From the NCBI RefSeq assembly GCF_010104355.1, contig NZ_CP044972.1, positions 1,860,001-1,924,000 on the forward strand: 64,000 bases of DNA, written 5' to 3'. Both the position numbers and the translations under genes were made by a program. Of this stretch, positions 32,801 through 33,965 are shown piece after piece (positions within the stretch are counted from its first letter, which is position 1; every line of letters starts with the position of its first letter). The DNA is from Hydrogenophaga sp. PBL-H3 (GTDB taxonomy: Bacteria; Pseudomonadota; Gammaproteobacteria; Burkholderiales; Burkholderiaceae_C). The notes under the pieces were generated by a model. The model was not told the origin of the DNA. It saw nothing but the letters and a program-made list of their open reading frames with translations, and made no database searches.

Positions 32801-33834
32801 GTGACCGTGCCGTCGCCGTTGTCGGTCAGGGTGGCTTCGTCGGCCATGTCGTCGGGGAAGGGAATCGGGTCGCCGTCCAGCGCGTTGGTGCTGATGACCC
32901 GGTTGTCCACGGTCATGTTGTCGGTGATGGGCTCCAGCCCGTCGTAGTTCAGGCGCTGGCCATCGCGCTCGACGTGTCCCGAGTTCGGGCCGCTGGCGCT
33001 GTAGGTCACGTTCTCGAACGTCCCGCCGTCCAGCACCATCGAGTCGAAGCCACCGGCTCCGCCATCCATCACACCGGCCAGAGCGCCCCCGGCCTTCACC
33101 ACGAAGGTGTCTTCGTTGTCGGCGGCGCCCATCAGGTTTTCCAGGCCGCTGAAGCTCACGCCGGTCCACAGCGGGTTGCTGTTCAGCTGGCCGCTGCCTT
33201 CGCCCATCAGTGTCCAGATGGAATCGAGGCTGGAGCCCAGCAGGCTGTCCTCGCCGGTGCCACCCTCGAAGGCGATGCCGCCTGCCATGTTGGCCTTGAC
33301 GATGCTGGAGTCGATGGTCAGGCGCACGTCGTAGTGGCTGCTGATCACGCGCACGCCGGCGCCGGAACTGCCGTCGATGTCGGTCAGCGCGGCGGAGGCC
33401 ACGATCAGGCCCTGCGCGTTGTCCATCAGGCGCACGGTGGCCACGCCGTCGATGTCGTCCATGCGCAGCGTGAAGGCACCGTCGGCCTGCGCCATGTAGG
33501 AGATGTCGGCCGACAGCAGCAGGCGGGGTTCCATGGCTTCCAGGCCGAAGCCCCGACCGGTGCGAACCAGGTGCATGCGACGCGGGCGCATGCGCAGGCG
33601 TGCGCGGGGCACCTGCGTCTGGGGCAGCGTCCAGGCGCGGTCGTCCGCACGGAAGCTGGCTTGCCGGCGCGCGTGCGCTGGCGGGTTGGGCTGGGTGAAC
33701 CAGGCGTGTCGGTCACGCCACTGCAGGTAGCTGTCTTGCAACCGCGTCCAGAGTTTTCGCGGTTTCAGCAGCTTCGACAAAAAGATGGAACGGCTCGCTT
33801 TGAACGACTCACCCGACAGGCCGATGTTTTCCAT
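2869..33834 (-). CDS. giant LEPR-XLL / RTX-repeat surface protein with C-terminal metzincin-like motif
   Basis: 10,321 aa in one unbroken frame; start ATG 33,834 behind GGAGGG. The basic N-terminus leads to LEAMEPRLLLSAD at residues 98-110, the LEPR-XLL signature of very large bacterial proteins. Residues about 645-2645 are five super-repeats of roughly 400 aa, followed by looser VGVGA-type repeats to about 4400. About 4430-5450 hold HGFNNGDVLTYEAP-like units. Further on come a dockerin-like pair (about 7050-7155), Calx-beta-like segments (about 7500-7700), GGxGxDxxxG RTX repeats (about 8655-9590), LamG-like beta domains, and HELGHGMDLEH at 10,197-10,207. Cysteine is nearly absent (I saw only three). 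RTX proteins are usually exported by type I systems; the adaptor at 1-1817 fits. Adhesion or a surface layer is inferred. Promoter at 33,891-33,931, terminator at 2817-2839. Confidence 0.93.
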   Translation of the reverse strand: MENIGLSGESFKASRSIFLSKLLKPRKLWTRLQDSYLQWRDRHAWFTQPNPPAHARRQASFRADDRAWTLPQTQVPRARLRMRPRRMHLVRTGRGFGLEAMEPRLLLSADISYMAQADGAFTLRMDDIDGVATVRLMDNAQGLIVASAALTDIDGSSGAGVRVISSHYDVRLTIDSSIVKANMAGGIAFEGGTGEDSLLGSSLDSIWTLMGEGSGQLNSNPLWTGVSFSGLENLMGAADNEDTFVVKAGGALAGVMDGGAGGFDSMVLDGGTFENVTYSASGPNSGHVERDGQRLNYDGLEPITDNMTVDNRVISTNALDGDPIPFPDDMADEATLTDNGDGTVTFASVSGIPTFESITFNKPSTSLTINLGGDLGVPFFNKDVLTVNALDLGTANLTINGEDGNDEITFAGTVTAGAIVVNAESITVNSTINASALTFTADVQEDGTVPLASSYLGLYVVADSGALIDLTGATINVAGAVVLTATSTFDINANPAEFGTDVFALAGLAVLGSAEIKVHDTQLSAGSLLAHAKVDVGYTLVADADDSTAPQSPQTDAAVTIVYLETEARTVVSGNANLQVSGDVSLKAETLADVNATADGGTDSGNIGATLALTIVNLTTEAAVTGTSTINATGADADVTVQAIETATVVADATSTAGGASEGDGSNRSQQRLDNPDKDVDTNDKVKTANGNVNFAGAIALSFFTSSTTAGIDTTGSVSADGSVDVSAQATETVTTTADGSNTGSGAATGVGIAVAFALSDSSTSASIGGPVLIDAGDGVNVSATLAAGNSYSVTATSGAGQSTDNAVAGSVAIHVLSTSVEAAVLTDTTLAAGTDVSLSATNTTTATTTAQPVVVDADSPNADNGIGASVAVASVDNLSSARIAQNADLTGAADVSLDATGTYTTTTTAKAGGAGDSVGFGGAFAISVVDNTTQAVVESGNELTVASLDATATHTGHTTTKALGDAVGGTAVGAAIALSFVDDVAVATTARDITATAGGVSFAVVAEASSLAEAKASAKGTTSEEEGGGGNSSANDQVGKQTTLANSKSGDGDAAGQSADDGNGGSVGVAAALALNVASARADASIVAPVAVTATGAVSLSSELDMDAEAVADGAAAGTEGDGGTTVGVAVALNVANLDNVALLGAGAFVSSQGFTASATMKGGDTAKHKTRAKATSGASEGDTGVAGSFALNVTNKGDDIGTRAAIEDGAVVQAGFGDVLIEAESTSENTVEATAAVTGGGATGVGVSIAVHVVENTTEALVLGTLLGGDDVTLTGDGSHDTTTDASGGASPTDPSATGVGGSFAITVADNATRATLGSGAALNIGGSLEATANHHGSTLTEALGQAQGSTAVGASIALSFVNDEAKASTARNVLADGAVAFGAHADATSQAKATASVAGASSEEDEGGDTSNAQLGKQKNTANSKGGAGSADTPAEATADDGSGGGGSVGVAAALALNVASSTAEASIGSFTTVTASGGQVALRSSNNMDASAVADGSNVDVTGADPEAADPKPADTAVGAAVAINVADMRNVAIVGTSANVSGLGFVASATMKQAEGETLHSLAATAKSGAAAGETGVAGSFALNIVNPASGSVTEAAVRSGATVNANSNDVQISAANRSESEARAEASATAGKTGVGASIAIQVIDQLTEAQIENGATLTGGDDVTLSASGEHDNTTYAQGGAGGEGTATAVGGSFALTIADHSTEASLGTDTGLNITGDFSATATHHGDTETEAEGKAEASDTAVGAAIALAFVTDDALASSSRSIRADGDVSLSALADGASLAQATASAKGADKDKESGNGNDTADQQKNKQVGVANSKNAGADKSAGGTTSANDGSGGSVGVGAALALNVSASRAEASLLGGTTHIIANDDGTDGGAVSLTSSNNMDAQAIASGEAVGPSVATAVGVAIAINVADMRNVAVVGSGVEVDGDGFTASATMKNAGDTVHVFEAKAIAGASATDTGVAGSFALNIVNPGSGSVTEAGIQGTGNVDAGSGNVSITAASTTDSEARAEAEVEAGATTGVGASIVVQVVDNDVFARVANGATLTGGNNVTLSATGSHDTTTFARGGAAGAETSVGGSFAIVVADNKTQATLGTSAGAGLNIDGDFSATATHHGNTSNTAKGDSAGATAVGAAIALSFVSDEAVASTARNLLADGSIAFTANADGKSTVDVLASAVGADKSEENNSGSSKANDQTSKKTGLADQKSGRTNEQGTSRTSANSSSGDVSVAAAIGLNVAKSIARASIGSGLTVRADADNNNTGTGTLSLQASNNMDATTSADGKAKTSSGGDSIGVAVAINVADMTNEASIGTGSTISADGLTLRATMKDVAGDSPDTHRFGASALSGASGGDIGVAGSVAINVANTDTIARVGSASSVTLNGGSVGDVNMAATSRTDNTVSAKSKAQGGDTGVGASIAVNIALNDTIAEVQNGTTVSGGADNFAIKANNTSNVNTTAEAGAAGSTAVGGGIAVTVSENDTVARMGSGGGGTIALTGGLEVEATHSNTVYTLSNGEAAGDGVGVGASVSINIVVDDTTAEVGHSFSGADFIDVIATSTIDAKAESKASAEGGSSKKADGTTDSDDADQESAKQSTFASNKGGTSTTPQSTTNAQSGLNSGNSNANSQSGSGTGSSSVKVAATVAVNFMDADNEAIVGPNVSLGSSGAAKVEAIGHFDGQAIATATSTDISSDTGVAGAVAVNIGLADNQARVGSGATINAASVAVRAVMADGETNTWKTRALAGAVSNGDGIGGSISVNYLDVTTLADVGNNATLIANSGSINVQAESHNQLQNIAGGAGLGIDGAGVGIAVAVNVLTNPNEDPVTDTEGLYTGARIGSNATLNASAAGGVNVSADAELLPVTESLPVIGSVDVTSFAAGIAGSGSSTAVGGSASVNVIEMKTEASVGDGSNVSARDNITVKATDELHLFTGAGALGASAGGTAVGIGIDVTVAFRDTLATVGGGASLTSSQGGITIEADADDEHTAIAASFGLSVGSGAGVAGSIEVAVWDTETRATVQAGTALDKSVLSAAAGNVAVTANGDFDMFALAGGVSFGLSGSAAGISGIVVVHSDVVSADLEGFADVTTGGSQGLKVHATSTDNIITIAAAGSGSGSGAAVAGSVAVTVLDEDTIANLGADSKVTATSVSNNPGVDIYASADTDLLTIAGSLAISAGGAGLGAGVNVATMTKVTEAKIGARTEIDADGNVAVEAVNKEDIGSFSVAAGGGSNVGITVSADVFVLTLDTRATVGAQADINANGSVLVQTQDESDLDLIVGGVAIGGTAGVGVAAGVVVVNKTNEAGIGAGALVTGRGNSAVSARTGAYDIAYVAAAAPQDYDPATQGGTKPTKSQLEAGTPGGMDQFSDLDQDGNDGDAEVDPGFTGKRTANATSNTDFRGVAVSATSKDDIATIALSVGGGGTVGVAIGAAINVIDVNTRATIGANAQINQAAGTPNAAQTVLVAAASDFNHVGVGAGAAFGGSGAGAPGVDVSVVDIETLASINDGAIVDAADDVAVVANAQEKILIVSAGIAFSGVVSLAGGVSVLSLNANTTAAIGQNADVDAGGDVAVMASDDTQFTVVSGAVAVGISGAGAAGSVGVVTITKETNASIGNNAEVDAQATGVGGGVSGVLDGSIAGSSFGTEAAPVRGVVVQAESSEKATHVAVAGGVGLYAGIAGGVTVTIFDSDTNATIGTGAKINNDESNYLTDNTVGAGQGVYVVAANRADITSFAGALGVGFVGLAGAVDFGSIKNDTTATIGDNAIVKAKGDVELHALANRHLQGFTFSGAGGVVGLGASVSVWSIGEDFSDSYADSENDGDSDSDSALSGDSGNATADAGAQSEDGVSGLSTELNKFSNGTNSNSADSRVASTMGSATGSLTTKSLTSAQLSNLLTTPLPLERGTTAAIGNADVRAGDDIEVTAAENMEVDLLLGNLGVGLVGAGASIAVLNLSGNVNAKAGGKLRAGDNILVDADFTQEVDVLSVALQGGFVGLGASVVVVNDTSAVRALVADGSAIDDAAQVTVSASADQNFDLASTGVQVGAVAAGASFTKLTVGDDDGNTKEVKAAIGNNVDIGKIAAIDNLSVTSYSELDAEADTFALAGGAIALTINFAYVDVNTDTETSIGDNVEIVANGALSLTSSTSHKATTDVFALSVGLGVIGSSIAETNVTPTLTTSIGSNATISAGSLFMRSQHNFNGEAADSDRYSTSTTEAAGGGLFSGQGAFPKATSNATATTKVGGGGNIALTGNLELKSRVNNIADANTNVFSFGAAAIGATITIAEANGGATTEFGANVSGANDIKVEALAYSVADARSESAAGGLLAAVSVNSSEARANPEVAARILNNTQISGVRNVTVEARGASEGDARVEGVAIGGVLGAGASDAETTATPKANAAINAGTRISATGDITVRAEAGPLDIDSNEFGISAANSTEDTITVNSHGLSTGDAIEYDAGGNTEIGGLDQYEPDQITIVLPGGIEVDVNQRRLYGVIAYENDDGSIDPNKIYLGAAFDTAKIDSATEIITFAQAHNFIAGDRVRYQRGSSDGLANFGLSEADGVFYYVLVIDETRIRLVDSYTKATDPDSAFKNFDVIDDVNGGTNVISITNHGFNDGDAVTYDAPDPSSFLTGQVDASYNILTNKLDFVDNNNIVFVNDDGNLIAHGFTGGEIVRYNVTDAGGVPANAQPIGGLENGGTYRVLVVDAFTIQLKRNSVVSTDADFLLDNGVQKFVRNDGGSFSADGFTTDLPLSVVDLSPLFVGVYTVTNVAGSTISVSGGVDFAATRVRDTIDFVRGATAADFDTIVLNGRPGFSWADEGFGFGSSINVTGAGSYNGTYSVLAVSADGTTLTINQKQGFGATTNNLANVTVDRGDRTSVTFDQGAIALSRPQDTVLDAQNPADPGDPPNTKLRDSNDLHALIRVADLPIGNLQDQKTYYVDKLSDNTFRLTTDKLLTNVVDLQPTADTLRTPDSHRIGMLAVDLTAVSFLDKSIQIDAVADTITFLNEEHGYSNGQTIRYQLGVGIANASEGDAAGTLYYIRVLDNRTIQLVDTLQKATNPGAVLDSFTPTVVSDAGNTITLNGHGFNNGDVLTYEAPDRATATTSQVAGNSVSFSSNHGLTDGDKVLYTVNDYFNPDPTPAPGFENDYTRTPITGLVHNTVYRVEFVDADTIKLKRNDTVIGNLQFVLDGTTQKLIRTNGASWADAGFASGHTIIVTGAGADNNGSYTVGSVSGATLSLTGGPNFKATQVTQQFNFVRGTNPGDKDQIVWSGGDWAAEGYLAGQGITVTDAGGNDGLFTIDSIAGGTITLVQSQVVLNVTGDKSSVSRGAINSTVDESVITISANAANRDTHSFVRVQNVPIGGLSDNGTYYVVNATTNTFQLATTPNGAALNLTPTTLAGPYANHRIGQLVVDLVDNQPISSVQFLIIDITGDSVDGNQRITGAGGVSLSEVAPSQGDGKSSAFAKGSGGGFIGVNINEAIITTNPEAYATLAAAQVTTAGNVIVSSLAQTDSSASAANGTGGFVAVGSADAENNQSLTSIATIAANASVVATSNVTVEADTIARAGATSRASAGGFVGTVYPDTVVDIDFTTEASVADDAVVKAADGMARIDANTQVTLTAKATGSGIGFGGDASADAEVTVNGENRVVIGQDASVEGNRVLLRATMDNFNARVEGDGRGAGFYGEGTSLAELDAAIALKVDVKTNAKVTGWEGVDFITRFDNVNTLTKAFARSTGLFGYVESDAETDVDLTSTVLGAAQALVTAGPRAKDDPVLAHPTDGGIPSGVNEHLAFYVSTDNGTISHDQDASVSRRSLAAGDSDEDNESSDTESIAFDSNVLILSGRSPELIVKGISIGADGTIEEAVEVTVNDSAGGGGSAEGKGDTIQSNTIIVNDITNPGPGDVAFKSALIAGAGGTWTFRETLSRVKIVNKSDKDIVINKIDVTGGDQSVVWFDPASTGVGGSPGAMSFRIVQDVAPTLIEIQNLGIVGVPGVESDVYLNGTINNPIGTTSIVNTVGSVYGTGDRASASLVRTNILKIDASANVGQVVPGSVGNPAGYQAHRVNVDIVDAADLPVGQAFRTNLVNGTTNQILLGKGNPFVTGELVQYIKNTGADVGGLTSGNYYYASVSDDGLSVGLSTTLANALAGTLVDINAGGSPDDTHTLIAREQFTVDAGINAAMDLRALQRMNGADYIVEIDRVSAGNDIDLRLQSSLNQTGGGLYGGIIVKWDNIPGGEVHYTFFDQDDGDQQPRNRGVYADVSSNIPSTYDFRGRLPNSTPTKGAYELPGLQAGNNVKVVAVEAASNTANLAVNVLGITELDVSGVQIGTGHITVLTNGWVALTEKTGDMRVESITSNFSDVLLYSPQRIVDATGDANTSSDVAGRNITLVTASSFVNPDASEVPGEVLDPTRVVGSGNPLGGIGRLDNFLEINVANSATGVLRAYDMAAQGRTQGIFVDEMSGDLLVHTVKTSENVSLRTKAGSILDRKVGSDVDGDVNVLGQSIDLDANGGSIGEFGDDLEIDSRRASVALSPVLERPDGTNADDITAIRSDLGGDLDDVALEASDNIYLTETDAELRLVLAHTYNGHIRLTVRESGDLDEHLLLIDSGSARFAEDTSTLPGNQLDATRAIANGQIFAEKGSVELLVGDNVFTDENSAIIAALGVLLKGDHLSADLNRGTNMILRGRLIAGANLTTAGSETGAGATGVAVPTLTAPTRLFEIYGNSEVDTIQFGDPTGIAGGVAQGSAGYILIGSKTRVHGSADNTVALGDVNNDGEDRMRVYYLQDTATRTAPPTAAVVAQHTLTLDGQAGSDSYFIHTIGSNGADTRNYIINILDKGQSDDGVDEAFVYGNNSTQNGLDNLGQKKPTDDIFLLRAGQEIPGEVGEDHPGYVAMLHGLVSTYEDVVLGNESSNEVQRINYDTGLNGRLIIEGQGGNDAFYSDDTTVVTTLDGGEGFDLFQVGQIFGSNRNQAEGNLLSEDVFANLVATTRGWLSAGATAPLVAQGGSGNDEFRVYSNQSALRLEGDDQNDLFIVRAFALAATVDFDWNNDGVKNKADLEGGVAVLKALDALHVANPAWTIAQTVAALPALGNAGTLAAWRAELTAKLTALGAPPAGVSPYDVNRDTTINFVDLSLTRNNVSDDTIVLEADGVASPQIGRGFSVAQAPDIRTGGGNDEVRYNVNAPVSVDGGTGFDKLVILGTEFADDIVITKKGIYGAGLSVTYTTIEMVEVDGLEGDDEFFVQSTEFGVAYRVIGGLGSDTINVAGDVTEDIVTRELEGASGWVEHLVTSGDFLYNGLLIDGIDYNVPVKTEGLVVINEETGGATNGRTLVQEHGIDDNLPGMFDFYTVRLAEALQVGQVVYITVSASRSNQEERDGYDLNPAPLVDGLGDSIWLSEVNPGGVVLPADFQRSINVNGVPTQVDKRAIVLRFDHTNWDQTKNVFVYAPDDPRSEGDRVVVIQHSVLSNNALYNGIDVRNVEATVIDNDTPGVQITEINPNNPLENDGRTLVVEGAGATGLTDAFLVQLSKKPEAGETIVIRIDFGAGDDAAIALSDGGSGRFNALTRTISFNETNWNTGVRVNVQALDDFVGEDPETAVLKFVKDASSVDINNDYVIPNLRANPAILDVEVIDNETEGAVVLESGGTTLVINDDASLPGDQSVDDTYTIRLTRQPTAPVNVAILTDGLADVKEIRNSLGAVIPTSYQTIGGLQPSERFSGSIVFGNSGGFATLTRGTGADLGSFIDEGWSVGDQIRVGGAGAGLNGDFLVKQVFADHLVLTTALGGAAGEVLDTVTLSVLSPDSVWKGLVKLEENVKDDLLSLQAGVDVFVDRLLRVGATGNVQGWLGEGFLEGQRVRVFELDANGVRTGNAIDLKIAIIRGSNDTFDNRLQFTLEVGGALPAWLANPAGLNVEVNRIAKVAVFTGTEADAQAWYKQQTIVLEADPFFEVPSVREGVKIFPVQGHYLSNLRGPLAVEGGPTGADRSLTNGVKLPGEKDGFLIAIGTQAPESQQIDVLNIFNDTSKANGNGVMTRTTLTGFNMADPLNFGELFGLTPADAATFGESLTVPGGISFGKINFGATSFSTDTQQSTIEVVNLMLGEGNDKLDITSTIEAAPFVQAQNVFKFTPNATGGTIVRDDFDWKAQGFLVGQLIQIAGQTGTWEVVAIEDDFEYKDALGNPITSPANYIDPATGQAWKDPNDNSILRVKKVAVNGVETALPVLTGEQKIIAIDKLVMLLNQAVSTVGTATGGTISKTGKTWAEEGFLEGHLITLRTATGDQQYRVVDFTANGLGMVLEGQALATSPATTYNAIFVQGPHGGLTVTHGGGNRWVETDGKFNIATTTTVLNGSTVSAVSLTRADGRSYSDDRYAVGQTIQVGNGAYTYVITEIRNAAWNPADGTKPYAAWGTAATLVLVPRQGAALANGVNVPLHIHVAEPLKTVVTEVVSVALLDFNADPLIDDLRTTLTRSSGNWADAGFYQGQVIFVDGFAGGFTVASLNGNQLVLADAALTDCGCGGAQKITVFGYDVRKDGGKRVGGDHFVVTGGAGPDSPLVIYGDTSQDGVWYSGRPQDRLGLEFGEKPFDPFPQLPDEENEDDEWIFPVANPYKLAGHDIIDASALFAGKTDAQLAAAGITVGITAYGGAGNDLIIGSQAGDHLAGGSGDDTIRGQRGTDHIYGDSGVNVNILTRALQIATVDNSPEPSVDENLAKADSTFKPVPSPVRDTLKAGRDVLEGNGTASPDLPNIIFGDHGQVVQAVEDPNMPPVLLQKIQTTELASVISIVSVELQNGDDDTIRGTDIADILIGGAGNDLIDGKEGDDLIFGDNVRLTNQGTPYDGSLIDDIASLRFQTLYGTLLYTRTDRITQLALGSAYATLGNATQINEYNSGRLLTDGIARGYRDPNGPQWWAEFTIDYADLHTFSMDQGVSGVGSFGNDYIAGGSGHDQIFGQLGHDVIQGDGSIESAVNGGAHVGAERTKGTADDPIGALKVVASEDNLATDGQDYIEGGGGCDVIFGNLGQDDLVGGSSSFFSLTSDNSRPDDDDRIFGGSGTQIVRNAAFRADGTLADTGAESTRHAEDADTIVGDNGNIIRIVGINGVDVNPRPDLTPQAQNYLTFNYDIYNGQKLVVHGVNLLDYTPGGPDFRPDLFSLTGLQTGMRAEFGLYARNDIGGHDEVHGERGDDTIYLGGGADIAYGDAEDDDIVGGWGADFISGGTGEDGVLGDDGRIFTSRNTADGTKAERLYGVEPLLGNDPDTRTSQGNVLNEFISTPGSVQTETINLANELKKAVDITPHNLIPQALVPTSDPLTVQLFDPLFADDIIFGGLGDDFLHGGAGDDAISGAEALTASYTVRFGNGVNTGQLEQQATPVAGLVRVDFNRPWNPGNILYFGNDTNPWNAPKPIVPRLGEFFLYDEYDPRRAILFHASGEVWDDSNPLTAGQTLNDLKQYFLNFAEDEGVKIGGYTQFNPNGTPVTTSYTLRESDGKDAIFGDLGNDWMSGGTGRDHLYGGWGNDLLNADDLIGGRNVFVDPLTGVRTYSKVYDTSGALNDIPDTHPSYEDRAFGGAGLDILIGNTGGDRLIDWVGEFNSYIVPFAPFGIATVSRQVPPHLFDFLYAQAFSDGADITRGTDTGNTNGTDRYSNVNRLMGGTDSEIGLITQQDHGFWQDQTGGPSDPQAGNIPGGRRDVLRTASFSDGTLDAFAVDAGKFSVSGGKLTASADSGTTQAAAVYYLDNYLPSYFEISATITADKPTGTWKANSYVIFDYQSPTDFKYAGINVSNNQIEMGYRDASGWHQVVKSNKPVLLKPGTAYDMLVAINGTNVTVSVAGVNWFSYTFAPRMDGEEALPLSRGLVGFGLDGSKGTVDNFTVQVLPPDWTLQVTDTFDSNTGTLFAGGTTTGNWSLGSGVTAVTVPTGTNALKLANLGADIAADAIIEVEARLKLTSTSGVAGIAFDVYSSTDFKFVAVDEAADKILVGHFTARDGWVVDRSFARTIAFGSDVTLKLLSNGASLSIYANGSLVGNHAFNAALVDGEVGVMARGGSASFDSFTLRANDRALANYVLPQSSTMQFLHADTLGSAARGGEVKLGEAQALLDAAIRRLSLSEDAALMAAVARATLRIEDLDGTALATWDDGVITIDIDAAGHGWYVDLTPEVDEEFDANGLATFGGARDRMDLLSALMHELGHGMDLEHGQTPWMGETLSAGWRSAPTWVPATSTTPGFELPPYGMPAPAPKAPVVPAAPPAIDWTLVAGRTTAAPHVAASNAIWVRDFVQHLGQDETTRNPNAGLRIHLPLNSGVTPDARVR
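3150..3420 (-). other. metzincin-like zinc-binding segment of the giant protein
   Basis: The C-terminal segment reads AAGHGWYVDLTP, then RMDLLSALMHELGHGMDLEH, then METLSAG-like GETLSAGWR. HELGHxxxxxH supplies the three zinc-binding histidines and the catalytic glutamate expected of a metzincin peptidase, but the usual glycine in position 8 of the motif is Asp. Activity is therefore uncertain. The motif sits about 124 residues from the C-terminus, after the RTX repeats. Confidence 0.6.
5060..7870 (-). repeat. RTX (hemolysin-type) calcium-binding repeat region within the giant gene
   Basis: Several clusters of GGxGxDxhxG nonapeptide-like repeats occur here, for example GGSGDDTIRGQRGTDHIYG near 7,760-7,820, GGAGNDLIDGKEGDDLIFG near 7,320-7,380, GGAGDDAIS near 5,770-5,800 and GGTGRDHLYGGWGNDLL near 5,240-5,300. 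Such repeats bind calcium and fold on leaving the cell in type I-secreted proteins. Here they lie about 730 residues or more before the C-terminus rather than right beside it. Confidence 0.85.
12370..12690 (-). other. dockerin-like EF-hand pair within the giant protein
   Basis: The translation contains DFDWNNDGVKNKADLEGG and, about 75 residues later, DVNRDTTINFVDLSLTRNN. Both resemble the Dx(N/D)xDxxIxxxDL calcium loop of dockerin modules or paired EF-hands. In other bacteria dockerins bind cohesins; I recognise no cohesin here, so it may simply be a calcium-stabilised spacer. Confidence 0.5.
25990..31850 (-). repeat. five tandem super-repeats of about 1.15-1.2 kb inside the giant gene
   Basis: Hydrophilic linkers rich in Lys/Gln/Asn (types VGKQTTLANSK, LGKQKNTANSK, KNKQVGVANSK, SKKTGLADQK, SAKQSTFASNK) recur near 30,700, 29,560, 28,360, 27,200 and 26,010, with a looser one near 31,800. 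Between them the same order returns: VGVAAALALNV, DMDA, VAVALNVAD, FTASATMK, TGVAGSFALN, VGASIAVQV, DDVTLSASGEHD, AVGGSFALTVAD, ATHHGD, VGAAIALSFV. The units differ in detail, which points to old duplications plus divergence. Confidence 0.85.
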
Positions 33835-33890
33835 GGCACCCTCCAGCTGTATTCACGACACGCTCTTCCGCCGACGGCAGAAAATCGGTT

Positions 33891-33931
33891 CATGCTAGGC
33901 AGGGGAACCCTAGAGATCACATAGAAATGAA
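33891..33931 (-). promoter_or_regulatory. predicted SARP-type promoter of the giant LEPR-XLL gene
   Basis: On the minus strand TCATTTCTATG (33,930-33,920) and TGATCTCTAGG (33,919-33,909) form an 11-bp tandem direct repeat (8/11), followed after 11 bp by TAGCAT (33,897-33,892). The start codon is 57 bp further on. The same arrangement stands before the sapC-like gene at 2744-2784. It lies between the BTAD regulator gene and the giant gene, which suggests direct activation; not proven. Confidence 0.6.
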
Positions 33932-33965
33932 CGAGCCACGGGCGCGGCGGGCGCCGCCCGTCGGC

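Noticed and set aside
25984-33924. Very long open frame on the plus strand opposite the giant gene (also 16,390-19,146, 22,465-25,815 and others)
   Set aside because: The frame is the shadow of a high-GC, repetitive minus-strand gene. The products are rich in His/Gly/Arg without any domain, have no ribosome sites, and only the minus-strand protein shows family motifs.
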